NCBI GenBank assembly: GCA_961205875.1
Contig: OY540814.1
Coordinates: 6,182,993 to 6,246,992, forward strand
Direction of reading: 5' to 3'
DNA from: Sialis fuliginosa
Taxonomy: Eukaryota > Arthropoda > Insecta > Megaloptera > Sialidae
DNA length: 64,000 bases
The translations under genes were made by a program, and so were the position numbers. The stretch's first letter is position 1, and each line of letters starts with the position of its first letter. This document shows, one piece after another, positions 36,716-47,804 of the stretch. Under the pieces are notes generated by a model, which was not told the origin of the DNA, did no database searches, and worked only from the letters and a program-made list of their open reading frames with translations.

Positions 36716-37673
36716 TTACTTAGTAGCTTCAGGGGGGCAGTCAGGCTGGCTACTTGGGTGAGCGGCCCGGAATGCAGGGTGGTTTTCCAATTCACGATCG
36801 ATGCGAAGTATTATCGGAAACGGTCTCAAATCTACATGGAACCTGCGTGCGTTGAATACCTGTGGAATCAAACAGCAATCTGCTAAGGTTAAATCATCTC
36901 CGACACAATATTTTCCCGCCGATGCACTGAGAAGACGTTCAACAGCACGGAATCCACGGTTGATCCAGTGTTGAGCCCATTCTTTCTTCTTTTCTTCTCC
37001 AACATATATTAGTACAATGAGATTCTGTAATGGTTGAATACCAGAAGCAATCACTTCACAGATTTCACGTACTTTAGCCCGTTTTACGACGTCATGTGGC
37101 ATTAATGGTCGTTGGGGCCGTGTTTCTTCTAAATAATGCATTATATTCAATGATTCCACTAAAGTATGGCCATCAATATGAAGCGCTGGAACTTGTTCCA
37201 TAGGGTTAACTTCACGGTATTCATTACAATGCTGTTCACCACCTCCTTTGATTAACGATACTGGTTTAATATCGTATGGAATCTCTTTTAAATTTAATGC
37301 TGTGAAAAAATACATAAATTAAACATGACCGTTGTGTTTCAGTTTTGTATTCATAACATAATTACCAATTCGAACTCTCCAAGCACAAGAACTCCTCCAG
37401 TACGAGTATAAAACCGGCTGTAAATACAATAGTTGTTATGTTATAAATGTCAAGGTGATAAAAAATATACACAAAAGTTAAAATTACAGATTATAAGACG
37501 AAATGATCAAAAAACTAAATAAAGAGTAATATTACAAGCATACGCATAAATATTAAAAAAAAAATCAATCAACAAAAATATTTTAGTTCCGCGAAAATAA
37601 CAAAAAAAACTCGTATTAATGAATTAAAGGTTACTTAAAATTAAACTCAGCTTACCTTATTAATGCCAGCCAT
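36716..37673 (-). CDS. GstZ: Maleylacetoacetate isomerase / zeta-class glutathione S-transferase (3 exons, complete)
   Basis: The exons on the minus strand are 37673-37656 (MAGINK), 37417-37366 and 37299-36716. Phases agree (18 + 52 + 584 = 654 nt), giving 217 aa plus TAA, the usual family length. The enzyme converts maleylacetoacetate to fumarylacetoacetate with glutathione in the cytosol, the penultimate step of tyrosine and phenylalanine breakdown; zeta GSTs also act on some alpha-halo acids. The zeta signature SSCAWRVRIAL spans residues 15-25 and crosses the exon 2/3 junction, with the catalytic S15-S16-C17 patch intact. The thioredoxin-like domain continues with NPMEQVPAL and VESLNIMHYLEETRP. 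The helical C-terminal domain has ASGIQPLQN, a DDLTLADCCLIPQV motif and the family ending HPSSQPDCPPE. An open frame reading from 37315 is intron sequence plus exon 3 and its MYFFT start is not the real one. Confidence 0.93.
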
Positions 37674-38395
37674 ACTAAGGTTATATTTTGAGTAAAAAAT
37701 TTTGGAAATGAAAGGAAAGTCTATTTAAAATTCACGGATTTTATAAAACTCAATAAAACACAGATTTTATAAAAACAAAGAACCGTACAAGCGTAGGGAA
37801 GCTGCCGGTCGAAAAATTACGAACATAAACGACAAGCAACGGAAAAACGAATACGAATGATCGCGATTGGTTAAAAATCGAGATTTTATGTTCCTTGTTA
37901 TCTAGCAGGGCCTTGCCATTCAAATTGGATTTATTAGGTGACATTGATTAGTTTTCGTGCCTTTCGGATGAGGACGCCACTAGACTGTAAATAATACCAG
38001 TGATACCAGTGTTTGAAACTCGGATTAATTACAATTTTGTAATAATGCGCAAGTGGCGGCAAGCGCAAGTTTATATATGTTGACCGCGTTGACGGTGTTG
38101 ACCATTTTCTTTGATTTTCTTTTAAAAGTTAAATTGTTGAACACATATCTTGTGTTGTATGTGAATTATCTGCGAGTGTCAGTAAATAATATTAAAAGAC
38201 AAACAAGGTAGAAAACCTTATACATATGTACATAAATTATACATCTTTGTTAATATGTTATTTTTAAGTATTTTTTAAACCGATGTCACAGAAAATACAG
38301 ACATTTACAAATTAATTTATGCTTTTATGATACCTATGTATGCATACAAGAATTTTCGAAAAGTAAGTACTGTTGTACTGTACAATTATCTATTT
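37674..38395. other. Upstream region of maleylacetoacetate isomerase
   Basis: No gene seen. The 64-codon minus-strand frame at 37750-37944 is not recognisable. The promoter of the isomerase presumably lies here; no core element could be assigned. Confidence 0.35.
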
Positions 38396-38403
38396 ATTAT
38401 AGC

Positions 38404-38624
38404 CTTCGAGCATATACCTACTAGAGGCAGCCTTGCCGCTCGGCCGTGCAAAACAAGCGTGCGAGAGAGAAAGCGCGAATAAGTTTACATCCTTTCTCTC
38501 TCGCTCCGCGTGCTGAATTCGGCGAGCGAAAGAGAAAGATTGTAGACTTATTCGCGCTTTCTTTCTCGCACGCTTGTTCGCACGGCGGACGGAAAGGCTG
38601 CCTCTAGTAGGTATATGCTCGAAG
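38404..38624. mobile_element. GC-rich palindromic MITE with 8-bp duplication (221 bp)
   Basis: CTTCGAGCATATACCTACTA and TAGTAGGTATATGCTCGAAG are perfect inverted ends. The target duplication ATTATAGC is exact (38396-38403 and 38625-38632). The arms hold AACAAGCGTGCGAGAGAGAA and its near complement. The 8-bp duplication fits hAT or P-like elements. Confidence 0.85.
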
Positions 38625-38931
38625 ATTATAGCTATAAATTTAGTTCTTGTGCTCTCCGTAAGATGGCGACACCATTTCTATTAATAAATTTAACGTGGGA
38701 TTGTCCCTTCTTTCTTTAGTATATTCTTTGTTATCTTGTCAAAGGGTGCAGCCCGTGCAGCCGATGCAGCTGTAAAATAATACCATATATTTAAACATAC
38801 GTGTATTTAATATATCGTTCACTTATTGATAAAAATGTTCAAAAAAATTACACAATAACAACTTTAAAAATTAATTTATCTTACAATTTTTCTTTCTATT
38901 CTAGATTCAATAAAAGTTATAGTAAATAAGC

Positions 38932-40866
38932 ATAAAGGCTGTAGCCGGGTAGCAATGTAAAATCGGCCTCAACACGGATTTGGCTAATTTTTATTGTGAA
39001 TGCTGCTCTTTATGTGAGCATTCTTATGCCCAATTATTAGCCTCCAAAAGTTGATAGTTTTTGAAAAAAAAATTATTTTTAATTTTTCAAAAATATTTTT
39101 TTTTTAATAATTTTTTTTTTGGATTAAGTTCAAACTATGGTACAATGTAAAAGTTGAAAAGGTGCATATCAGGTAATATTTTCAAAAAGCTGCGCACACT
39201 CTATCAAGTAAAAAAAAAATTGAAATTTTGAAAAAAAAAATTTTTATGGTTGTGGTTGAGCGACAACTTCAGATATTTCATGAAATAATCTTCATACTTT
39301 AGTATTACACCCTACAAAGTCTGAAAAGAATCGAAGTGGTAGAACATACTTAAAAAAAATTAAAATCATTGGAAGTCAATATTTACATGTACAAATGCTA
39401 TAGAAATAATGTAATATAAAAATAATATAAAAATGATATAAAAACAGTTATTTAAATAAAATAAACTCGAAATATTCAATAAAAACGCTTCTGTCTCTCA
39501 CTGCCCGTTTGTCTTACCGTCTTGAACATACATACATTTCTTATGGTGATATACACATTACACATATAGTCTAGGCTACTTTACACGAAATAGTTTCTTG
39601 AAATAATTCATATAACAAAGCTATTTCAATATACTTTTTTTTCGTTGTTGGATTTCACTGGAAGAGGGGGTAGGTGCAAATATTTAATTTAATATAAGGG
39701 TAGTAAAACTACACGATGGATCACTAAATGTATAATTTTGTATTTAAATAATATTAATATAAATGTATAATAAAATAATATAATGCAATATAATAAAATA
39801 TAAGGGATGCTTAGGCGCCCCTATAAAACCCTTGTACTTAAAAACGAATAATTTTGTTATTTTACATAATTCCACCTCACTTATTATTTTAAAGTTAAAG
39901 AAATACAATAAGAACAGTTGGTTTTAGATACTAGGTACATAGAAAGGGTTTAAATTGTATTTTGGGGAGAAAGAAGGCAAATTTTAAATTTCATATAAGG
40001 GTAGCATACAACAATTAAATATGTTAACTTTGTTCAAAAGCCTGCCAAAAATAAGAAAATTATTGTTTGGACGCCATATTGGTCGCCATCTTTCATATTG
40101 AACTTCCGGTCAATGTTTCGGCTTGGTAACAGGGATTTTCGGATTCAGCAGGGCCAAAATACTCTCAATAGCTTTGTTTGCAAAATGTTATACGAAGTAC
40201 TTCAAGAAACTCAATTTCATGTAGTGGCTTGGACTAAATGTGTATATCACCATAAGAAATGTATGTATGTTCAAGACGGTAAGACAAACGGGTAGTGGGA
40301 GATAGAAGCGTTTTTATTGAATATTTCGAGTTAATTTTATTTAAATAACTGTTTTTATATCATTCTTATATTATTTTTATATTACATTATTTCTATAGCA
40401 TTTGTACATGTAAATATTGACTTCCAATGATTTTAATTTTTTTTAAGTATGTTCTACCACTTCGATTTTTTTCAGACTTTGTAGGGTGTAATACAAAGGT
40501 ATGAAGATTATTTCATGAAATATCTGAAGTTGTCGCTCAACCACAACCAAAAAAAATTTTTTTTTCAAAATTAAAAAAAAAATTTTTTATATGATAGAGT
40601 ATGCGCAGCTTCTTGAAAATATTACCTGATATACACCTTTTCAACTTCTACATTGTACCATAGTTTGAACTTAATCCAAAAAAAAATTTCTTAAAAAAAA
40701 AATATTTTTTAAAAATTGAAAATAATTTTTTTTTCAAAAACTATCAACTTTTGGAGGCTAATAATTGGGCATAAGAATGCTCACATAAAGAGCAACATTC
40801 ACAATAAAAATTAGCCAAATCCGTGTTGAGACCGATTTTACATTGCTACCCGGCTACAGCCTTTAT
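38932..40866. mobile_element. Very large palindromic element (1.93 kb, arms about 700 bp)
   Basis: ATAAAGGCTGTAGCCGGGTA pairs with TACCCGGCTACAGCCTTTAT. Arms remain alignable through TTGGAGGCTAATAATTGG, ACTTCCAATGATTTTAA and GTAAGACAAACGGGTAGTGG to a loop at about 39,640-40,160. The 65-codon frame at 40,098 lies at the loop and right arm and is not a gene. Confidence 0.85.
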
Positions 40867-41381
40867 AATTAATACACGTTGCACGTTGTCATTTTGGATA
40901 TTATCTGACCTCCAAACCCAAAACCGTATCCGAAATAATTAGATTCTGACCTCTAAAATATTTGACCTACGAAACTAAAACCGCAACCAAAATAACTATT
41001 TCGGACAGTTTCCTACAAACCACAGAACAAACTGGGGGCAAAAACAAATATAAAATTCATATCCTAAACCGTATCATATTTATTGTTCTGTGACCGTATC
41101 CAATTCAAAACCGAAACGACCGAAACTAAAAAAAATATTTCTCTATTCCTATCCATATCTGAAAAAACCCACAAAAAATTATCCCTATACATATATGTAT
41201 CTATAACTGATGTATCAATACGGTTTGTCATCCAGCTTCGACAATTTTAATCAAGGATAATAAATTTATTACTAATTAAATTAGTATATTGTTTCCTATA
41301 AGGCAAAGTAGCGTTTATTATAAAATGTATAATGGCATTTATAGTTCAATAAGATTAGCATGAAATTAACTGATATAGGGA

Positions 41382-41656
41382 TAGGGTGACCAGGTCTCCG
41401 GTTTTGACCCGGAGTCTCAGGGTTTGCACACTGGATCTCCGGACTCAGGGTTTGGGTGCAATTTCTCCGGGTTTTGCAAAAAATGATGACGACTAAAAAA
41501 AAAGGTCGCCAAAAATAGAGCAGGGGACATAACAGTGTAGATTATGGTAACAAATTTTATGAAAAAAAAAGAATAATAAAAAAAAGATAAGATAAAATAA
41601 AAAAGGGGTCTTTATTTGCATCTCAGGATTTACCAAAACTAAAATCTGGTCACCCT
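41382..41656. mobile_element. hAT-like MITE, copy 2 (275 bp)
   Basis: Termini TAGGGTGACCAG and CTGGTCACCCTA are perfect inverses. The 8-bp target duplication TATAGGGA is exact (41374-41381 and 41657-41664). The interior is close to copy 1 at 1617-1877. Confidence 0.9.
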
Positions 41657-42019
41657 ATATAGGGAACTAATTCGGACCAAAATAATTTTTGGTGGAAACG
41701 TTCTACTAGTGTCCCTGATCATCCCACAAAAAGTCCGAGCTGATCCAAGTTGTGCTACCGCCGCCATCTTGAAAAAATGGCGGACGGGTTACATTTTTTC
41801 ATAGTTTTTCGAGTTTTTCTGTGAAACCGTTCATTTTACGAATACGGTGCAAATGACTTTTTTGTAGAGCATAAAATTTTCTTTAAAATAAGTCCAAGTT
41901 TGTTAATATCGGTTTAAAAGTAACACTAGTTTTTTTAAATCATAGAAAACAGAGAAAATAATTTTTCGTATTATTTTCAACTTGATTTTCGATGCTATTA
42001 TGAAAATTTTATATAGAAT

Positions 42020-43045
42020 ACTAGCTGCTACCCGCGACTTCGCTCGCGTAAATTTTGTAACCCCCATCTTAATGATATTTTTTCCGCCGGATCGAGTGAA
42101 GCTAATTACAACCACTCATATGTAAGAGTGTGAAATATAAATTTTTTCTATATTTTAGTTTTCATTCATTATGCAAAATCGCAAATATCTCGACTGCTAT
42201 GCGAGATAGGTTTTTTCTTCTTCTATATACCCCATGTATAAATACCCGACCCCTGTGGTATTTTTCCCGCCGGATCTAATAAAATTAATTACAACCCTTC
42301 ATATGTAACAGGGGGTGAAATGTTTATTACTAAAAAAAAATTCCCATACAAATTTTTCAACCCTTTTGCAATCCCTTAAGGGTTGAATTTTCGGGATACG
42401 AAGTAGCCTATGTTCTTCCTCGGGATGCAAGATATCTTACTACCAAATTTCATCAAGATCGGTAAAGCGGTTTAGTCGTGAACAGGTAAAAAATAGACAG
42501 ACTGAGATACACTTTCGCATTTATATTATAAGTCTTGACTTCTATGTAAGATAAGGGGTTGTTTTGTCCCGCTAATAACCCCTCTGCCGTAGTATTTTTC
42601 TCGCCAGATCGAATGTAACCAATTACAACCCTTCATATGTGACAGGGGGTGAAATATTAAATTTTTCTTATTTTTAGTTTTCTTCCATTATACAAAATCG
42701 TAAATATCTTGGTTCCTATACGAGATTGAGGGTTGTTTTCCCCGTAAAACCTCCATTCCCGTAGTATTTTTCCCGCCGGATCGAATAAAACCAATTACAA
42801 CCCTTCATATGTAACGGGGGGTAAAATATTAATTACTAAAAAAAATCAAAATTTTTCCACCCTCTTGCAATTTCTTAGGGGTTGCATTTTCGAGATATGA
42901 AGTAGCCTATATCCGTCCTTGGGATGCAAGCTATCTTACTGCCAAATTTCATCAAGATCGGTTCAGCGGTTTAGCCGTGAAAAGGTAACAGACAGACAGA
43001 GAGACAGACAAACACACTTTCGCATTTATAATATTAGTATGGATT
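42020..43045. repeat. RTE-like non-LTR retrotransposon tails, two units
   Basis: The region starts near CTAGCTGCTACCCGCGACTT. It contains two related units, each with CCCGCCGGATCGAATAAA-type sequence, TACAACCCTTCATATGTAAC and TTTCATCAAGATCGGT. Both end in CACTTTCGCATTTATA. This is the widely seen insect RTE-like 3' region. No reverse transcriptase is present. Confidence 0.6.
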
Positions 43046-46000
43046 TATTAATATTATATACCTACCTATATTTTGTATTAAAATTGATGAACCTTTTTTA
43101 AATCAAATATAGTTGTAAATTGAATTAACTTTGTCACTTTTAGATGCACGATGTTCAGATCACAGAGACAGATATACAAATTCATACAACAATTAAACAA
43201 AATATCATTTAAAATTACGACAATGTTAATTATTAATTAAATAAAATCTTCTAATATTTATACAATTAATACAATAAAATACCTATGTGGGTAAAAATAT
43301 TGATATATCAATAACTTTAAGTTTTAAATTTTAATGTATTACCTATGTTATGCCGAATATTAGTCATTCGAATGCTGTGATTGTTTGTCTTCAATTTTTT
43401 TGACAAATTTATGTACGATAATTTTAATTATTTATTACTTTAGAGTTGTGCATATTTTTCATTCGTTATGTTCTTTATATTTCTTTTTTGTCATATTTTA
43501 TTCTTCATATAAAACACATTTACTTCAAAATTTTAAATGACTGACATTTAAAAATAATCAATAAAATAAAATGTATCCATAGTTACGACATTTGCAATTA
43601 ATTTAGTAAATGCTTAAAGCGCATTATATGTAAACGTATTTTGTTTATTTTCTCCTCTTTAACATATCTTTTTCAAAAATCAGACACGGGTTCATGGTTG
43701 TCAATTAACCAAAGTATTTAAAAAAAATTAAAAAAATCTAAAATCGATTTTCGTTTTGATAGTTTTTTACATCAAAACTTTTTTTTTCCTTTTTTTTTCA
43801 TTTTTTTTAAATCTGAAATTTGAACCTTACATTATATTGCCCAAGGAATATAAAAAAAATAATAAAAAAATTGTAACTTTTTTTTTGAAAAATTGGGGGC
43901 CCCTTGTCACTCCATTTATGAACTTTTTCAAAAAAGGCCCACTAGTTGTTATTTTTTACCCCCAAGGAATATATATACCAAATTTCAAGGTTCTCCGATG
44001 AGTGGAAATGGTCAAAAAAATGATTATCAGTGAGTGAGGACACTTCGTTATATATAGTAGATTTATGAAACATCATATATTTGTGCGTATAATAAGACCA
44101 AAAACATGAAGATTAGAGATTAGTATATAATGGTAAAGGATTGAGGGTTAATATTCTTAACCCCTACATTAGTGTATATCAGAACAAGATATCTTCTTAC
44201 TACAGAATTGATGTAAAATGTTCAAATTATTATGATATTCCATTAAATATAATAGATCAAGATCCCAGGGCCCCCAGACGTTACTTATTTTCTCACAAAT
44301 AATATGTATGGGATAAAGTAGTGTTAGTACGTATTTTGAGTGTGTGCATACCTGCTAGGTTGGGTCGACGGCCAATTCATAGGTACCAGGATCTAAAGGT
44401 AGGTAAAAACAGTACTCACTTTTCTTAAAGTCTCAGTGCTGATTTTTACATATATTTTAGAGAATATTGTTAAAAATTAATAACCATTACTACCAGACAC
44501 TTTCCGTCGACGCTAACTCTTACCAGACGCTTTAAAGCTCCAAAAAAAATAATGTAACTTTACTTATAATCTCTAACTATTTCAATACTTTTGGTCAGCA
44601 GCCAGACCAATTGGAGGGGCCAAACATCCCCCCAGACACACATAAAGTGTCGTTATGCGTATGAGCGCGAGGTCATTATTCGTACGCTTGAGTGTGAGAG
44701 AGATATCTATGTGCATGAAAAAAATAGTAGTTAGCTGAATTTTTGTATACACCTTCGTTACAGTGTTATAAATAAAGTGTAAAAAGTCCCCAACGATATC
44801 GTGCCGGCGTTGAGAGATATTGAAGGTCTGTGACGAAAAACGGTTATTAGCGAATATCTCGCTTCCTATGACTCGGAGGTCAATGGGTTATTATATAAAT
44901 GGTGTATTATAAAATTCTTACGAAAAAAGGTTATCTCCATTTTTTTCAAAAAACAACCGTTCTCGTGGTAGAGCGCGGAGAAAGTATAACTATATATTTG
45001 TAAACGGTATGACGCACTCCTTGACAATTGACTATTTGCATATGACTATTTCTACGTGAAAAAATGACAGGACAAAAATTAAAGAGTAGTAAATAATCTA
45101 TAAGGTGTGTCATTCGGATATATCAAAAAAACATTTTTAATCAATTTTAATTACATTTAGTTGAACTACAAACATAGCGATTTATGAAAATTTACCATTC
45201 TTGTTCAATTTTGTGTTCAAAATCTACTCCTAAGCTTTTGCAAAGTTATTTAATGGTTCTACTAAAATAAGCTTTGGACATATTGAGTAGAAAAGAGCAA
45301 AAAAATGTGTTAAATTGACCTACATTTAACAATGTGACTTTTTCTTTTCTTCATGTACGCGCTTTTCCAAATAGACTTATTTCGTTTTGATAATGAATAT
45401 AAAAGTAAAAGTTCGTCCATTTCTTCGTCTGAATCAGACTCAGAATTAGGTCTAGTTTGTGTAGTTCGACCATCATTGCGTTCTACGACTGATTGATGAC
45501 AAGAAACTGCGTTGCAATGTGCGGTCACCCAAGTCTCGCAGTTTTTTTTTGCTCTAAACTGCCCTACCTTGCGTCTCAATGTGCGCCCGGCCTTAACTCA
45601 TTTGGAATGAGAAAAAGAAAATAATTTGATATCACTCTTATTCCATCTTATTATTATTCCAACGAACTGAAGAATTCATATTCTGTTATTATTTGAATGA
45701 TAACCGCGTAAATCTTGTACAATGTAATTATTTTAAGTTGTTTTAAATGTCATAATTGGATAATGTATTTGGAAACTGAACACTATTTACTTACTTTAGG
45801 ATTACTTTACTTTACTGGCATTACGGTTATTCGGGCAAGCTTCGAAGTATCGTCTCATAATTATAACTTGAAATCCTTAGCAATGAAAAATTTATAAGAT
45901 ACAAAATTAAGATAATTGAACAAAATATTTAAGAATATGAAATAATTACGGTGCCTACATTACTATTAATGATGTAATGAATTGTTTTCAATATCCATTT

Positions 46001-46335
46001 TACGCTCCTCTATTTTTGCTCCGTGTGTTTGTATCCATCTATTGTTGCTGCCTAGGTACGTCTCTGCAAAATTTGGAAATTAAGTATACTTATTGTTAGT
46101 ATATATAAATTAAATATATTTGCAGTAAATATGACAATTTTTCACAAAAGCACCCGGGCCGGGATCCCTCCTTAAACCGTCTCTGAAAACATCAAATACC
46201 TATTTAATGGTGTTGAAGTATTATTTTTTCAATATTTAATGGAATTTCATTATAATTTGTATATTTACATTAATTCTGTTGTAGAAATATATTTGTTCTA
46301 GTACACATTACTGTGGGGGTTAAGAATATTAATAA
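43046..46335. other. Intergenic repeat-derived DNA, no supported gene
   Basis: At 43,744-44,070 a further retrotransposon-like tail occurs (CAAATTTCAAGGTTCTCCGA). A minus-strand frame at 45,310-45,579 (89 codons) has an acidic SESDSDEEMDELLLL patch followed by a Lys/Arg-rich end, with GCGCCCGGCCTTAA just beyond. It may be a fragment of a transposon-encoded protein, but I cannot name it. Confidence 0.35.
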
Positions 46336-46339
46336 TTTT

Positions 46340-47036
46340 ATTGTTAATGTTAATTTATATCATTTTAAAACCAATTATGTAATTATAAACAAAAAAAATT
46401 TACAACTGTTTCATTTAATAGGGTAGGTAGCAAAATAGTCACTTCGGGGATTATTTAGATAAAGTTATAACTAGAAAACTGTAAGACTCAGGTCCAAACT
46501 TGGTGTAGTGAATTTGTAGGTAACATTATGACACACCAAAATAATGATAAAAACTATCACTTATTATGGGTACTTTTGGGGAAAAATGAAATTTTCTTAA
46601 AAAAATAAAAATAAACATATTTTTTGAATTTGATGAGCAATAACTCTGAACTGGAAACACGGCTAGCAATAAAGCTAATACTTAAAAATACATTAGTTAA
46701 TTATCTATGAAACTGACTCATTGTGGTTGCTCTATACTTTATTTCATTTAAGAATGCCGTGGTTGTCGGGGTTTGACGGTACGAATCGTGCATTTTACCG
46801 TCAAAAACCACAGCAACCACTGCATTCTTAAATGAAATAGAGTATAGTTACGTTATTTTTGAAGTTATGAGATAATCTTTGTTTGTAAGTACTACTCTGA
46901 AGGAACTTTTTAAACAGCCTGTAGCTCAGAGGGTGTTGAAGGTAAACCCCACATTCCCGTACGATTTTGTACTCACAATGAGCCAAAGAATCAGCTCTTA
47001 AAATATCTGTTTCCCAAACCGGGCCATCCTGTATAA
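46340..47036. mobile_element. Half copy of the 3.8-4.9 kb palindrome, carrying a nested MITE
   Basis: From CAATTATGTAATTATAAAC to CCCAAACCGGGCCATCCTGT this matches the reverse complement of the left half of the element at 3826-4922, including its central spacer. The other arm is absent. The segment at 46735-46844 is an insertion. Confidence 0.8.
46735..46844. mobile_element. 110-bp palindromic MITE nested in another element
   Basis: TACTTTATTTCATTTAAGAA and TTCTTAAATGAAATAGAGTA are inverted ends bordered by TA on both sides. The related copy at 3.8-4.9 kb reads CTCTAGTTACG without interruption, so insertion at TA is directly visible. The arms meet around GACGGTACGAATCGTG. Confidence 0.85.
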
Positions 47037-47804
47037 TAAAATATGTTATATAATAAAATATGTTATATAAACTTAATAATTTTATTTTTAAATATTAATA
47101 CAGCAATCGTATACATTATACATATTCATTTTTTTGTAAATAAAAACCATATCATTTTTTGACTTTTCATATAACACTGAATTATATGTAGGGCACGGAA
47201 TATACTACTGAAAGTGAAACAAAATACAAATCTTTCATGTTTTTTGACAGTTAACGATACAAATTTATACTTTAATTTTTTCTACTAGATGCGCTTATGA
47301 ATAACCATTTTAAATACTTACGTCATTTGAACTATACGATACAACACGGACTTTAAAAATGAAAAAAATGTGTTTCATTTTTAACCTCTAATTTGGGAAA
47401 AACTGAAACAGGTAAGGGAAAAATTGAAACAGGCCTCTAATGGAAAATATTTCTCGAAAAATTAAAAGAAAAGCTACAAAGGCAACTTTGATTTATCTTC
47501 TTTGTGGTATATCAATGTGAAATTGTAACTTTAATTAATATCTGAGCTATACAGAAAGTTGTGTGCAAAGAATTAAAATTTAATTCACACGTTTTGACAT
47601 CGACTAACAGGGAAATCTGTAGGGATGACACATCACTTATTAAGCGATTCATATTTTCAGGTCGCTTTAACAAACCTTTAATGATGATGTCAGTTTTTAT
47701 AATTCTCCTATAAACAAATTAGTTTTTTAGTTGCAAGCTTGTTTCACTTTTACCCCATTTTTTTGGATTTATCATATATACCCGCTCGACCCTATTAAAT
47801 ATTT
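47037..47804. other. Region downstream of the CoA-transferase gene
   Basis: AT-rich; it presumably holds the 3' UTR of the minus-strand gene. No recognisable repeat or gene. Confidence 0.4.

Noticed and set aside
36656-36886. 76-codon plus-strand frame
   Set aside because: It is antisense to the last exon of the maleylacetoacetate isomerase gene.
40098-40295. 65-codon frame in the loop and right arm of the 1.9-kb palindrome
   Set aside because: Short, motif-free and lying within an inverted-repeat element.
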